NCBI GenBank assembly: GCA_024636875.1
Contig: JAGXGJ010000128.1
Coordinates: forward strand, 1 to 35,923
Length of the DNA stretch: 35,923 nucleotides
Direction of reading: 5' to 3'
Source of the DNA: Methylococcaceae bacterium
GTDB lineage: Bacteria > Pseudomonadota > Gammaproteobacteria > Methylococcales > Methylomonadaceae
Shown one piece after another: positions 15,678 through 25,753 of this stretch. The position numbers and the translations under genes were made by a program. Under the pieces are notes generated by a model. It worked only from the letters and a program-made list of their open reading frames with translations. It was not told the DNA's origin and did no database searches. The number at the start of each line of letters is the position of its first letter. The first letter of the stretch is position 1.

Positions 15678-18008
15678 ATGAAAAAACTTGCATACGGCTT
15701 GCTAGGTCTGTTCAGTCTTTCGGCGGTCAGCGCTGTTCCGGAAAAAGATAAACCGCTAGACCTGGGCGTCATCGATGTTGTCGGTGTTACGCCTCTGCAG
15801 GGTAGCGGTGTAGCTGCCCAAAAAATACCCGCTAATATTCAAACTGTTACCTCAGAACAACTGGAAAAATCCCAAAGTATCTCCCTGGCAGAGTATATAA
15901 ACCGCTATCTTGGTAGCGTCAGCATTAATGAAGCACAAGGCAATCCATTGCAGCCGGACATTTATTATCGCGGTTTTGCGGCAACACCCATTTTGGGTTT
16001 GCCGCAGGGTATATCGACTTATGTGAATGGCGTCAGGTTTAATGAACCTTTCGGCGACTCCGTTAATTGGGACTTGATTTCGGAAGCTGCGATTGATTCG
16101 ATGGTATTATTTCCCGGCTCTAATCCAGTGTATGGTTTGAACACGCTGGGCGGCGCGATATCAATCAAGACCAAAACCGGATTTTCAGCACCCGGACATC
16201 AGTTTGAAGCTTATGGCGGCTCCTGGGACAGGCACTCGGAAGAATTAACCAGCGGCTGGAATAATGGCTCATGGGGCTATTTTCTAGACCTGCATAACTT
16301 TGCTGAAAATGGCTGGCGGGATTTTTCTCCTTCAACGGCCAAACAGGGTTTAGGTTCATTAAACTGGCGTGGCGATAAAGGGTCGCTGGATTTGACCCTG
16401 GCCGCTAATGATAACAATCTGAAAGGCAATGGCGCCGCGCCTGTCCAGTTGCAGGAACAAAACAGAAAGGCCGTTTTTACTCACCCCGACCAGACCACCA
16501 CCCGCCTGTTTTTTTCCGAATTGGCAGGCAGTTACGATCTGACTGATGCTGTTGAAGTCAGCGGCAACGCTTATTTCAGGCAGAATCGTATCAGGACGTT
16601 TAATGGCGACAACAGTGATTTTGAGGACTGCGAACTGGCTGAAAATGACGGATTATTATGTGAAGATTCCGGTGATGACGAAGAAGTTGTTGTAGATATC
16701 AACGGTCAAGATGTCGATGCGGTCGATGCTGTCGAAGGGGCAACCAACAATACCAGTCAAAGCTATATACGTAGCCGCGGCGGTTCGTTGCAGTCGGTGT
16801 TCAGTCAGGATTTATTCAAACAGGAAAACAATCTGACCATCGGAGCAACTTATGATTATGCCACTGTACATTTTGAGTCGGACACAGAACTTGCGGCTTT
16901 AACAGACACCAGGGGTACAATTGGCAGCGGCGTTTTTGTCGATGAATCCAAAGTGCGGCTGAATACCAGTACACAAACAATAGGCGCATTTTTTACCGAC
17001 AGTTTTTCCATTACTGATGACTTAACCGCCACAATCGCCGGGCGCTTTAACCATATCGATATTGACTTGGAAGATCAATACATCAATGATCCTTTAAAAA
17101 CGTTAAACGGCTCGCACACGTTTGACCGGTTTAATCCCTCTGCCGGGCTGACTTATCAAATCCTTAATAATCTGGGCGTATACGGCAGTTACAGCGAGTC
17201 GACTCGCGCACCGACACCGATGGAATTGAGCTGTGCCGATCCGACTGCGCCGTGTAAATTGCCGAATTCTTTTGTTTCTGACCCGCCTTTGAAGCAAGTT
17301 GTTGCCAAAACCTGGGAAGGCGGCTTCAGGGGTGATCTGGATGAATTGCTGGGTAAAGGCGATTTGAAATGGAATTTGGGCTATTTTCATACAATTAATA
17401 ATAACGATATTATTTTTCGCCGCGATGTTTCCAGCAATATTATTAGCCAGGGTTTTTTTGATAATGTAGGAAAAACCCGCCGTTATGGCATCGAAGCAGG
17501 AACAACTGTTAATTATCCGCAATTGTTCAGTCAGATTGACGACTGGCACTTTTCGACCAACTATACCTGGTTAAACGCGACCTTTATGGACGGGTTTGAC
17601 AGCGTTAATCCGCTGGATCCTTCCCAGGCGATAGCTGTCAGCAACGGCGACAGAATCCCGGGTATCCCTGAGCATCTCTATAAAGCAACTATCGGCGTCG
17701 ATTTATGGCAAAAAGCATCATTTGGTATTGACGGCATATACAGCGGCGATCAGTATTTTAGAGGCGATGAAGCCAATACCACAGGTAAATTAAGCGGTTA
17801 CTGGCTGTTTAATGCCACTGCTGAGTACAAAGTCAATAAATATTTCGCCTTGTTTGGCAAGGTCAACAATATATTCGACACCCACTATAATTCGTTTGGT
17901 GTTTATGGGAATGCGTCCGAGGTATTGGGCCCCGCTTTTGACGATGGCCGGTTTGTATCACCCGGCGCACCCAGAGGCGGCTGGATTGGCGTGCGCTTGA
18001 CTATGTAA
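15678..18008 (+). CDS. TonB-dependent outer-membrane receptor
   Basis: 776 residues. A signal peptide (about 1-19, ending AVSA) precedes a plug domain (about 45-165: the PANIQTVTSEQLEKS start, YYRGFAATP, GISTYVNGVRFNEPFGD, NPVYGLNTLGGAISIKTKTG) and a 22-strand-type beta barrel. The protein ends in an aromatic-rich strand and a terminal Met. It should import a siderophore, metal or other ligand using TonB energy; the ligand cannot be told. An insert near 315-350 is highly acidic (EDCELAENDGLLCEDSGDDEE) and could bind metal in an extracellular loop. It is a single gene facing away from the flippase. Confidence 0.93.
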   Translation: MKKLAYGLLGLFSLSAVSAVPEKDKPLDLGVIDVVGVTPLQGSGVAAQKIPANIQTVTSEQLEKSQSISLAEYINRYLGSVSINEAQGNPLQPDIYYRGFAATPILGLPQGISTYVNGVRFNEPFGDSVNWDLISEAAIDSMVLFPGSNPVYGLNTLGGAISIKTKTGFSAPGHQFEAYGGSWDRHSEELTSGWNNGSWGYFLDLHNFAENGWRDFSPSTAKQGLGSLNWRGDKGSLDLTLAANDNNLKGNGAAPVQLQEQNRKAVFTHPDQTTTRLFFSELAGSYDLTDAVEVSGNAYFRQNRIRTFNGDNSDFEDCELAENDGLLCEDSGDDEEVVVDINGQDVDAVDAVEGATNNTSQSYIRSRGGSLQSVFSQDLFKQENNLTIGATYDYATVHFESDTELAALTDTRGTIGSGVFVDESKVRLNTSTQTIGAFFTDSFSITDDLTATIAGRFNHIDIDLEDQYINDPLKTLNGSHTFDRFNPSAGLTYQILNNLGVYGSYSESTRAPTPMELSCADPTAPCKLPNSFVSDPPLKQVVAKTWEGGFRGDLDELLGKGDLKWNLGYFHTINNNDIIFRRDVSSNIISQGFFDNVGKTRRYGIEAGTTVNYPQLFSQIDDWHFSTNYTWLNATFMDGFDSVNPLDPSQAIAVSNGDRIPGIPEHLYKATIGVDLWQKASFGIDGIYSGDQYFRGDEANTTGKLSGYWLFNATAEYKVNKYFALFGKVNNIFDTHYNSFGVYGNASEVLGPAFDDGRFVSPGAPRGGWIGVRLTM

Positions 18009-18168
18009 TCATATTCAGCTTGTTGGCCGGCTCCCAGAGCAGTGTCTGGAAAGACGGTTGCAGAACTCAAGCTCCGTTGGCTGGATCAGGCAATAGCCGT
18101 AATCCGGCACGCCGGGATGGCAATTGATGGGCTGCGCATTCCTCAACCCAACATGGACTGGCCTGGAC

Positions 18169-19386
18169 TCAGGCCGCATAATGCGTTTCAATATACCGTT
18201 GCACTATGCCCTGAAATTCCTCGGCAATTCTATCTCCTTTAAGAGTCACCGTTTTTTCACCATCTTCATAAACAGGCGCTACCGGGGATTCGCCGGTGCC
18301 TGGCAGACTGATGCCAATATTGGCACTTTTACTTTCACCGGGGCCATTAACCACACAGCCCATGACGGCAATTTCCATGGTTTCAACACCTGGATATTGC
18401 GTGCGCCATATCGGCATTTGATCCCGCAAATAGGTTTGAATATCCATCGCCAGTTTCTGGAAATAATCACTGGTAGTGCGACCACAACCGGGGCAAGAGA
18501 TAACCATCGGCGTAAACGAGCGAAAGCCCATGGTCTGTAATATTTCCTGCCCGACAATCACTTCCTGAGTCCTGGAGGCACCAGGCTCAGGCGTTAAGGA
18601 AATACGAATAGTGTCGCCTATGCCCTGCTGCATTAATACCGATAAAGCCGCCGCTGAAGACACTATGCCCTTGGAGCCCATGCCGGCTTCAGTAAGACCC
18701 AAATGCAGGGCATAATCGCATCGGCTGGATAAATCCTGATAAATAGCAATCAGTTCCTGCACGTTGCTGATCTTGCAGGAAAGAATGATTTTATTTTTGC
18801 CGAGGCCTATTTCTTCAGCTTTGGCGGCGCTCTCGAGCGCAGATAAAACAATCGCTTTACGGGTCACGGCTGGCAAGGGTTCAGGGTTCTTCAGGAGCCT
18901 GTTCTCATCCAGTAACCGCGTCAGAACAGCCTGATCCAGACTGCCTCCGTTTACGCCGATACGCACCGGCTTGTCATATTGGCAGGCAAATTCAATCATT
19001 TGCTGGAATTGCGGGTCACGACTTTTACCACGTCCTACGTTGCCTGGATTAATCCGGTATTTGTCTAGCGCTTCTGCGCAGTCCGGGTATTTTTCAAGCA
19101 GTTTATGACCGTTAAAATGAAAATCACCCACTATCGGCACTGAGTAGCCTTTCTGGCTCACTTTGTTGCGAATTTCCGCAACGGCTTTGGCGGCTTCTTC
19201 TGAATTCACTGTAATCCGGACCAGTTCAGAACCGGCAGTAGACAGTTCGATGATTTGATTAACGGTTGCAGACACATTCGCAGTGTCGGTATTGGTCATT
19301 GACTGCACGACGATAGGCGCTCCACCGCCGACCTTGACATCGCCGACCAAGACTTGATGAGTAATTTTTCTAAGGCTAATGGACAT
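18169..19386 (-). CDS. ispG: 4-hydroxy-3-methylbut-2-en-1-yl diphosphate synthase
   Basis: 405 residues. It catalyses reduction of MEcPP to HMBPP in the MEP isoprenoid pathway. The TIM-barrel N-terminus ([33 protein letters not shown]) and the [4Fe-4S] domain with [12 protein letters not shown] and CVVNGPGE are clear. It is full length with the usual gammaproteobacterial plan. It stands alone between the TonB receptor (convergent end) and the ParA gene. The 160 bp on its 3' side hold no gene. Confidence 0.97.
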   Translation of the reverse strand: MSISLRKITHQVLVGDVKVGGGAPIVVQSMTNTDTANVSATVNQIIELSTAGSELVRITVNSEEAAKAVAEIRNKVSQKGYSVPIVGDFHFNGHKLLEKYPDCAEALDKYRINPGNVGRGKSRDPQFQQMIEFACQYDKPVRIGVNGGSLDQAVLTRLLDENRLLKNPEPLPAVTRKAIVLSALESAAKAEEIGLGKNKIILSCKISNVQELIAIYQDLSSRCDYALHLGLTEAGMGSKGIVSSAAALSVLMQQGIGDTIRISLTPEPGASRTQEVIVGQEILQTMGFRSFTPMVISCPGCGRTTSDYFQKLAMDIQTYLRDQMPIWRTQYPGVETMEIAVMGCVVNGPGESKSANIGISLPGTGESPVAPVYEDGEKTVTLKGDRIAEEFQGIVQRYIETHYAA

Positions 19387-19543
19387 ATAAATTTTATTGA
19401 AAGAATTGCAATTATTGCCAATTATACGCTATACAAGCTTTTCAACAGAGGAAAATTGTATTTTTTTTATACAGCTCGCTAATTCAGTAGGGGTGAATTA
19501 AAATCCTGACTGCGCTTGCGGCTCAGATTAGGCATAAAATAGC

Positions 19544-20290
19544 TTATGCTCGGGCGCGCATCAGAATTTCCTGCCACAACTCGTTATAAGCATCTGTAGA
19601 ATGACTCTTTTTAATAAATCCACCCAAAGGCATACGCTCCAGACCCATGCGTTCTATATCGCTGGCATAAGGAATAGCGGTATTTAAAATCTCCGGGTGA
19701 GTCTTGATCAAACTTTCCATGATGTCCCTGTGCATTTTTTTGCGCCGGTCAACCATCGAAAAAAACGGGATAAGCGCCAACTTGTTAAGACCATTATCTT
19801 TAATAAATTTTTTCAGTTGCTCAAGCGTTCTGATCGACAGCGTGGTAGGAATTATCGGCGACAATAAAATATCCGAAGCGGCGAAAACAGCTTCTGATAA
19901 TAGCGAGATATTAGGCGGACAATCCAGAAAAATAAAATCGTATTCTTCTCTCAACGGCTCAAGGAGTTTTTTAAGTTGCCGGGTCGGTTTTTTTTTGGCA
20001 TCCAAAACCAGATCGAGGTTTCTGAAGGAAAAATCTGCAGGCAACAAATCCAGGTTTTCAAAATCTGTGCCTTTAATCAGTCCATCCAGTTCACGTTTTC
20101 CAGCGACCAAATCTTTACTGCCCCCCTTTACCTTGGGTTTGATACGAAAGTAAAAACTGCTGGCCCCCTGTGGATCCAAATCCCATACTAATGTCCTGCA
20201 GCCGTTACGGGCAGCAATAAATGCCAGGTTGACTGCGCTTGATGTTTTACCTACGCCGCCTTTAATGCTGTATAACGCGATCGCCTTCAT
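19544..20290 (-). CDS. Orphan ParA-family ATPase
   Basis: 248 residues from the chosen start. The deviant Walker A KGGVGKTSSAVN is at the N-terminus, followed by the DLDPQGASS switch and FLDCPPNISLLSEA Walker B region. These ATPases position plasmids, chromosomes or protein cargo on the nucleoid. No ParB or parS-like repeat is nearby, so it is probably a cargo-positioning or regulatory ParA. ATG 20290 is chosen over an upstream TTG because AGGAG lies at correct distance and the family starts MKxIAxYSxKGGVGKT. Confidence 0.9.
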   Translation of the reverse strand: MKAIALYSIKGGVGKTSSAVNLAFIAARNGCRTLVWDLDPQGASSFYFRIKPKVKGGSKDLVAGKRELDGLIKGTDFENLDLLPADFSFRNLDLVLDAKKKPTRQLKKLLEPLREEYDFIFLDCPPNISLLSEAVFAASDILLSPIIPTTLSIRTLEQLKKFIKDNGLNKLALIPFFSMVDRRKKMHRDIMESLIKTHPEILNTAIPYASDIERMGLERMPLGGFIKKSHSTDAYNELWQEILMRARA

Positions 20291-20401
20291 CCTTTGCTCC
20301 TGTGTCAATTGCTGAACCCTATTAAAAAACAGTTAATATTAGCATGCTTAAAAACGATTTTGGTTACAAGTGAATTCGCTCCTGCGCGGCAGAGATGCGA
20401 T

Positions 20402-21172
20402 TTATCGCATCGCCAGGACCCAATCTTTCAGCTGCATTGCTACCCATGCGCCATCATCCAGCGTAAGATCATGGCCCCCCCAGGGGTGGCTGCGGAGTTC
20501 CATATTCCATTTTTTGTATAAGGCTTCTGAACAAAGAGGTGCGACCAGTTTGTCTCCCTTGGCGTTCATTAATAAAATGGGCTGTCCTGGCTTTTTGTCG
20601 CCTGGACTATAGCTTGCAGCCGCTATAATTTGCCGAACGCTGTTTTTAAGGCTAATCGGGCGTTGCTTTTGTATCCTCTCCCACGCGAGGCTGATCTGCA
20701 CATCCTGATCCCGGCGATTGCTTATTAATTGCAAAATGGCTAATTCCCGATTGCATACATTACGCTTAATGACCAGCGCGGCAATTTTTCCGTAACTTTG
20801 CCAGCGCAGCCGATGATAAAAAGGACTCAAATCGGCAAAACTGGTATTAATCAGACTTGCGCCGCTAATATCATCAGGGAAGCGTCGCATCCATTCCCAG
20901 GCAACCATGGCTCCCAGCGAAATCGCCAGAATTGTTGCAGGTTGCTTCAGGCAGCCATTCTCGAGCGCCTGACGACGTACTGCATCGGTAATGGCGCTGA
21001 TGGTACGCGGACTGATTTCCTTGTGAAAACGTCCGGTTCCTGGCAAATCCAGCATCGTTACGTTAGCATCCGGAAAAGCCGCTTGCAGCAGGGGAACAAA
21101 ATCGCCCCAGTGCGCTGATTCACGCGCCAGCCCCCTGAGCAGAAGCCAGTTTTTACCGAGCTCACTCTTCAT
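20402..21172 (-). CDS. Alpha/beta hydrolase
   Basis: 256 residues. The order of elements fits the fold: the LLRGLARESAHWG oxyanion region, nucleophile elbow LAISLGAM (Ser), NAKGDKLV (catalytic Asp) and HPWGGHDL (catalytic His) near the end. The elbow has Ala where the usual first Gly stands. Substrate unknown. The longer upstream frame is only read-through; ATG 21172 overlaps the stop of the upstream carboxypeptidase-like gene by 11 bp, which implies a two-gene operon and a linked function. Confidence 0.85.
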   Translation of the reverse strand: MKSELGKNWLLLRGLARESAHWGDFVPLLQAAFPDANVTMLDLPGTGRFHKEISPRTISAITDAVRRQALENGCLKQPATILAISLGAMVAWEWMRRFPDDISGASLINTSFADLSPFYHRLRWQSYGKIAALVIKRNVCNRELAILQLISNRRDQDVQISLAWERIQKQRPISLKNSVRQIIAAASYSPGDKKPGQPILLMNAKGDKLVAPLCSEALYKKWNMELRSHPWGGHDLTLDDGAWVAMQLKDWVLAMR

Positions 21173-22181
21173 ACCAAAGTTCCTGCGCTTTTTTGGTATA
21201 ACCAACTTTTTGTTGATGCTCCAGGCGAGCCCAATTTCCCGGATATAAAAGACTCCTGTGTAAAAAGTCAAAAAGCATAAAATGCCGGCGAAAAACCCGT
21301 TGTTGCCGGTGCGGCAGGAGCGGGTGAAACAAGCCGTGGCGCGAAAAAAGATGCGTCGGATTCTTGCGCAGCCACAACCATGAGCCCATTTCCAGCGTCA
21401 ACGGTAAAAATAAACGGCCAGCACTAAATCGTTGTATAAAATCATCGAACAGATAATCCCACAGATCACCGCTGATTACATACTCCAGACACATCGGTTC
21501 AATTTTATAGATATGGTGCTGATAGCAGCGATCGAACAGTTCCTTTAATGCCAAGGCTTCAGCAAGAAAAGCAAAGGGGGTTTTGCGGGAAGCGTAGGGA
21601 AACCATAAACGGTCCTTGATGCCAAAGCCTGAATGCAAGTCCAGCGCAATCGATAATGGCGAGTTGAATAATTGTTGATCGACTAAACGGCATAATGCCA
21701 GAGCTTCCTTTTCCATGTTGAGGATATCGCCGCGATACCAGGGCAAATAGGGCGTGATGCGTTGGCCACTGTAGATCCGGATTGCACCCACGCCTTCTAC
21801 AGGTGAATTGCGCATAAGATCAACACCATTGCCATTAGAGCGGGTGCCAAGATAAATGCCCACCGGATTAACGAGCGGCATAAAGACCAGTCGTGATTTC
21901 TCCAGCCGGCTTAGAAATTCCTCATCCCAATCCAGCAATTGACTGATGGTTTCCATATAAGACAGAATCACTTGAGACCCGATTTTCTCCAGTCCATGAA
22001 CACCGCCAAAAAAAGCCAATACCGGTACGTCCGGCTGAGCTGAACCCAGGGTTATGCAATGGATAGGAAATTCATGATCTTTATAGTGGATTCGCTCTAT
22101 AACCTGAGTGCGGGCTTTGTCTCCAAATCGCTCGATGATGCGTTCAAGTTGTTCAAGTTCCGGGAATTTAAAGCCAGCCAT
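21162..22181 (-). CDS. M14-family zinc carboxypeptidase / deacylase-like protein
   Basis: 339 residues. Zinc ligands appear as HxxE in GGVHGLEKIG and His in LDLHSGFG, with a likely general-base Glu in LTLEMGSW. This pattern belongs to the M14 and aspartoacylase-like clan. No signal peptide is seen, so it is probably cytoplasmic and acts on a small N-acylated or peptide substrate. Its end overlaps the alpha/beta hydrolase start, indicating coupled expression. Confidence 0.8.
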   Translation of the reverse strand: MAGFKFPELEQLERIIERFGDKARTQVIERIHYKDHEFPIHCITLGSAQPDVPVLAFFGGVHGLEKIGSQVILSYMETISQLLDWDEEFLSRLEKSRLVFMPLVNPVGIYLGTRSNGNGVDLMRNSPVEGVGAIRIYSGQRITPYLPWYRGDILNMEKEALALCRLVDQQLFNSPLSIALDLHSGFGIKDRLWFPYASRKTPFAFLAEALALKELFDRCYQHHIYKIEPMCLEYVISGDLWDYLFDDFIQRFSAGRLFLPLTLEMGSWLWLRKNPTHLFSRHGLFHPLLPHRQQRVFRRHFMLFDFLHRSLLYPGNWARLEHQQKVGYTKKAQELWYEE

Positions 22182-22605
22182 AAGTACGAATCAGATGATA
22201 ACTTGTTAGCAAAGAGTTATCCTATTACAAGCTCGTGACAGTAAGATGAAATCCGGCTGACTTAAGTCCTCACAGATACACACTGTTTTCACTGGTTAAA
22301 TTCCAAAGTATGCTAATAGCTGTGAAGAAGCGGGCGAACAGGCAAAATTCAATTTTCTCAAAACTGTAAGTTTATCCTAAAAAAATCAGTTGAGCTGTGC
22401 CGTGAGCCGTTCGTGCTGAGTCCTTCGGCTTCGCTCAGGAGAGACCTATCGAAGCATGGACAGCTGAAGGCATCCTCACCCGGATGGCTTCCAAAACCCC
22501 GTTCACCCTGTCGACAAGCACAGGGCGAACAGGATTTTGGCAGCTGGCTGATTTTTTAGGTTTATCGTGGATTAACTAACAAAACAATCGACAGGCAGGT
22601 TTATT
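22182..22605. repeat. 424-bp intergenic region with a REP-like repeat
   Basis: A REP-type palindrome around 22416-22475 contains GAGTCCTTCGGCTTCGCTCA and AGGAGAG, followed by ACCCTGTCGACAAGCACAGG at 22506-22525, another inverted word. The flanks are AT-rich and may hold the promoters of the divergent genes. No coding frame is supported. Confidence 0.45.
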
Positions 22606-22965
22606 ATGAATGATATATCGACTGAACAAAAAGAGACTGAAAAATTGCAGACTTTAAAAAAACTGGCAGCCACAGTGTACCTGTGTCAGGCATTAACCTT
22701 CATGCTTGCAGGATTCCCGTTGTTGCTGGGCGTGGCGATCAACTTCTACAAGCGAAATGAAGTGCAGGGAACCTGGCTGGAATCTCATTTCAACTGGCAA
22801 ATCAAAACAGTATGGATAACTTTGGCAGGATTTGCAGTGTCAACGCTGACTTTAGAGATGGGCGTCGGTTTTTTTATTCTGATCGCAACAATCGTATTTC
22901 TAGTCTACCGGATTACCATTGGCTGGTTTGCGTTGAATGATGATAAACCTGTTAAAAAGTGGTGA
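22606..22965 (+). CDS. Small membrane protein (COG3671-like)
   Basis: 119 residues. A charged N-terminal 20 is followed by three hydrophobic helices (about 26-48, 66-85, 88-108) and the segment GTWLESHFNWQIKT between the first two, a hallmark of a family of small inner-membrane proteins (DUF4870/COG3671 type). Function is not known. It stands alone. Confidence 0.75.
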   Translation: MNDISTEQKETEKLQTLKKLAATVYLCQALTFMLAGFPLLLGVAINFYKRNEVQGTWLESHFNWQIKTVWITLAGFAVSTLTLEMGVGFFILIATIVFLVYRITIGWFALNDDKPVKKW

Positions 22966-23213
22966 ATTAATTTTATATTCGCGCCGGCGAGGCCCAGTTG
23001 TCATTTTTTATTGCAACCTTCTAATTGCCTCCTCAGTAAATAGACAATAGCGCCAGTTGCAGGCTGTTGGCGGCCTGTTAGTTAGTGGCGGCGGGGGTAA
23101 AGTCACCCATGATAATTTAACTTGTGATTATTGTAGCAACCAGCAAAAGGTTACCTGATTGCTAAAGATTGTTGATTATTTTCAGTCCAATTTGTTTATT
23201 TTCAACATATATA

Positions 23214-23310
23214 GAGTCCGACGTTGGTAAAGCGACACAAAGCCCCCTCTCCCTTTGGGAGAGGGTTAGGGTGAGGGTATTACAAAGGTCGCTTTACCAA
23301 CTTTGGCTCC
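23214..23310. mobile_element. Small palindromic repeat element (97 bp)
   Basis: GTTGGTAAAGCGAC (23223-23236) is perfectly inverted at 23288-23301, and similarity weakens outside to about 23214 and 23310. Between them is another inverted repeat CCCTCTCCC-TTT-GGGAGAGGG. The nested layout, with no coding capacity, fits a non-autonomous element. The rest of the 22966-23514 gap holds nothing recognised. Confidence 0.5.
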
Positions 23311-23514
23311 TATAGCATCTTCCAGATAGCTGGCTTCGGCCATTATGTAAGGCTCTGCATAACGGCCATTAGTGGGTAGCAACTCCAGCAGTATGTTGCC
23401 TGAATGATCTGGCAGGTTATTTAAAACCCTTGTCCAGGGCAAAAATGCACTCGGCTGAAACCTTATTGAGTGTCATCTATCACTTTTCACCCGTCTGGCA
23501 CTAGCGACTTTCCT

Positions 23515-24207
23515 CTAGGGCGAAGCCTGGGAAGCTGGCTCATGTATAGCGGCTTCCAGAACTGCGATTATTTCATTACATTCTATGATGCTTTTATCTT
23601 CACTTACGATATAGTCCGCCAGGGCAGTAATTGCGCGCCAATTTGATTTTTCATTAACGAAGCTGAACGCCGCCAAAAATAACTCTGTGATTTTTTGTTG
23701 CCTAAGCTCTGAATCGGTAAGAAAACAGTCAAGATACTCGTTGATACAGCCTATATCGGAAGTACCACCAAAGTAATGCAGGGCATTTAAATAGATGAGA
23801 CGAGGGTTAATCATTTCTGTGTCTCGTTGCGTTATATATTTTGCTTCTGCCAAAGGTCCCGACAGTATGTTGATCATATCAGCTTCAAAAGCGTGTTGAT
23901 AAGCCTTTATCTGTGCTGAAGAAAAACCGTTTGTTGCTTCACCGAATGAAGAGGGCAACGTATGGATTAAGCGGCCGCCCTCTATGTTTGCAATATATTT
24001 AATATTAGGGTTGCTTAAAAACCGGGATGATTGAAAATCGCCATTCACAGGTGTTATAAAAATCTGAAAAAATACCGGTGGCAGTCTTTTTTGTTTGTTG
24101 CCGAGATAAATAGCCGCTGCGTGTCCGGCTTCATGAATGGCAACTTTTCTGCTTACTTCTTGATGAGTCAGGTTTAAGGCTTTGTTAAAACGATGGCTAC
24201 GATTCAT
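23515..24207 (-). CDS. Stand-alone HEAGH metallopeptidase (M41-like)
   Basis: 230 residues. VAIHEAGHAAAIY (His25, Glu26, His29) is the zinc site of the FtsH/M41 peptidase. A later SGPLAEAKYI helix with a conserved Glu could supply the third ligand as in M41. There is no AAA+ ATPase domain and no membrane segment or signal peptide. The remainder is helical. It may be a degraded or specialised FtsH-peptidase relative, perhaps acting with a partner ATPase; no partner gene is adjacent. Confidence 0.75.
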   Translation of the reverse strand: MNRSHRFNKALNLTHQEVSRKVAIHEAGHAAAIYLGNKQKRLPPVFFQIFITPVNGDFQSSRFLSNPNIKYIANIEGGRLIHTLPSSFGEATNGFSSAQIKAYQHAFEADMINILSGPLAEAKYITQRDTEMINPRLIYLNALHYFGGTSDIGCINEYLDCFLTDSELRQQKITELFLAAFSFVNEKSNWRAITALADYIVSEDKSIIECNEIIAVLEAAIHEPASQASP

Positions 24208-24534
24208 GAGATTGATCCGGCAATAGGATGCATTAAATTGTTTTGAATTAGACTTTCATCAGTCCAGCCATTTCGCGATAGCTAAATGCGGGCAGGCTCA
24301 ATGTTAAAAGTGTTTTATTAATAGTTTCTTAAAAGTCTCTAATTTAATTGGTAAAGTACTGCTAGCCCCTACGAACGTGGGGAAGAACACTACATAAATC
24401 AATAAGAGAATACTCCGCAGAATGATCGCTTCAGGTCAATTCAGCCAGTCTATGTCAGATTCAGTAGGCTACATTTTGAAGTCGTCAAATCAAGTGCCGA
24501 GCTTTACCATTTATCCCAGGCAATTGCCTGAGCG
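24208..24534. other. 327-bp intergenic region
   Basis: Nothing coding was found. There is an imperfect hairpin CCCCTACG-AA-CGTGGGG at 24366-24382. Its reverse complement, preceded by GTGTTCTT, loosely resembles one degenerate type I-E CRISPR repeat, but there is only one copy. The rest is AT-rich and probably contains the promoters of the flanking minus-strand genes. Confidence 0.4.
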
Positions 24535-25752
24535 CTAAAAAGCCAAATCATTTACGCTCAAAATGGCCAGTAAAATCGACACGATAATACCCGCAATCAT
24601 CAGGCCCAGGGTAATTATCAACGCAGGCTCCAGAAAAGCCAGCAGTCGCTGTATTGCCACTCTGAGCTGTTTGTCATATATCGTTGCCACACGCAGCAGC
24701 ATTTCTTCCAGGCGCCCGGTTTCTTCGCCCATTTTAACCATTTGCATGGCCATTTTAGGAAAAAGACCCTTTCCCAGCAAAGCATCCGATAAATGTTTGC
24801 CTTGTTTTAACTGCTCTTCGGCATCCTGAATGGCAGCGGCTAATACCAGATTGTCGACAGTTTCCCGAACAATAGTCAGTGCTGACAATATTGAAACACC
24901 ATTGCGCAACAGAGTTCCGAGGGTGCGGCTGATATTGGCGGTCTCCTTATTCAAAATAATCGTTCCCGCCAGCGGCAGCTTCAGAAAACGAGCGTCCCAA
25001 ACCTTCTTTTTTACCGGGTCCGCTAATTGAAAACGCATATAACCGGTCACAAAAATAATCCCGCCCAGCAATACCCACCAGTAGCTTTGCAGCCATTCAG
25101 CAAGTCCCACAACAATCTGGGTTGATACCGGCAGCGCCTTCCCCGCACTCTCAAACATCTCGGTAAATTGCGGTACCACAAAGGTCAGCATGACAAACAG
25201 GGAAGCCAACGACATCACCAGTAATATGGCGGGATAGATTAATGCCGTGCTGACGGTGTCTTTTAATTCCTGAGAGCGCTCCAGATACTCGGACAAGCGC
25301 GTCAACACCTCACCCAGACTTCCGCCCGCTTCACCGGCGCGTATCATATTCAGATAAAACCGGGTAAAAATGCCCGTCTGTTTCTCCATCGCGTCAGCTA
25401 ATGAAGAGCCGCCCTTTACTTTATCCAGGACATGGGCAATAAGCTTGCTTAAGCGTTCATTGTCTTCAGTCAAATCCATCAATACCAGTAATGACTTATC
25501 CAAAGGCAAGCCGGATTCCAGCAAGGTTGCCAATTCGCCAGTCAATACGGCGATGTCTTTCTGTGATAACTTTGACTGTTTCGCACCCAAACCCAAACCA
25601 AGAAACGAACGGCTATTGGCGGGCCTTATACGGATGGGGATATAACCTTCCGATTGCAACGCTGCAATCAGGCGCCGTTCATCAACTGCATCTCTAACAC
25701 CTTCTTCGGTTTCACCCAAACTATTAACTGCTTTGTAGGTAAATAAAGACAT
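24535..25752 (-). CDS. gspF: Type II secretion / pilus inner-membrane protein GspF
   Basis: 405 residues with two T2SSF domains (about 70-195 and 273-395). Predicted membrane segments are near 165-195, 220-240 and 375-400. It starts LFTYKAVNSLGETEEG, characteristic of GspF/PilC. It is the platform protein that couples the ATPase to pseudopilus or pilus assembly. It begins 1 bp after the gspE stop, so they are one operon. T2SS versus type IV pilus cannot be decided without the other genes, which are not nearby. Confidence 0.93.
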   Translation of the reverse strand: MSLFTYKAVNSLGETEEGVRDAVDERRLIAALQSEGYIPIRIRPANSRSFLGLGLGAKQSKLSQKDIAVLTGELATLLESGLPLDKSLLVLMDLTEDNERLSKLIAHVLDKVKGGSSLADAMEKQTGIFTRFYLNMIRAGEAGGSLGEVLTRLSEYLERSQELKDTVSTALIYPAILLVMSLASLFVMLTFVVPQFTEMFESAGKALPVSTQIVVGLAEWLQSYWWVLLGGIIFVTGYMRFQLADPVKKKVWDARFLKLPLAGTIILNKETANISRTLGTLLRNGVSILSALTIVRETVDNLVLAAAIQDAEEQLKQGKHLSDALLGKGLFPKMAMQMVKMGEETGRLEEMLLRVATIYDKQLRVAIQRLLAFLEPALIITLGLMIAGIIVSILLAILSVNDLAF

Positions 25753-25753
25753 C

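Noticed and set aside
20402-21271. Longer alpha/beta hydrolase start within the M14 gene
   Set aside because: The extra residues are out-of-frame read-through of the upstream gene; ATG 21172 fits coupling and the fold.
24360-24395. Possible degenerate type I-E CRISPR repeat (GTGTTC..CCCCACG on the minus strand)
   Set aside because: Only one copy, no spacers, no cas gene in the window; probably a chance hairpin.
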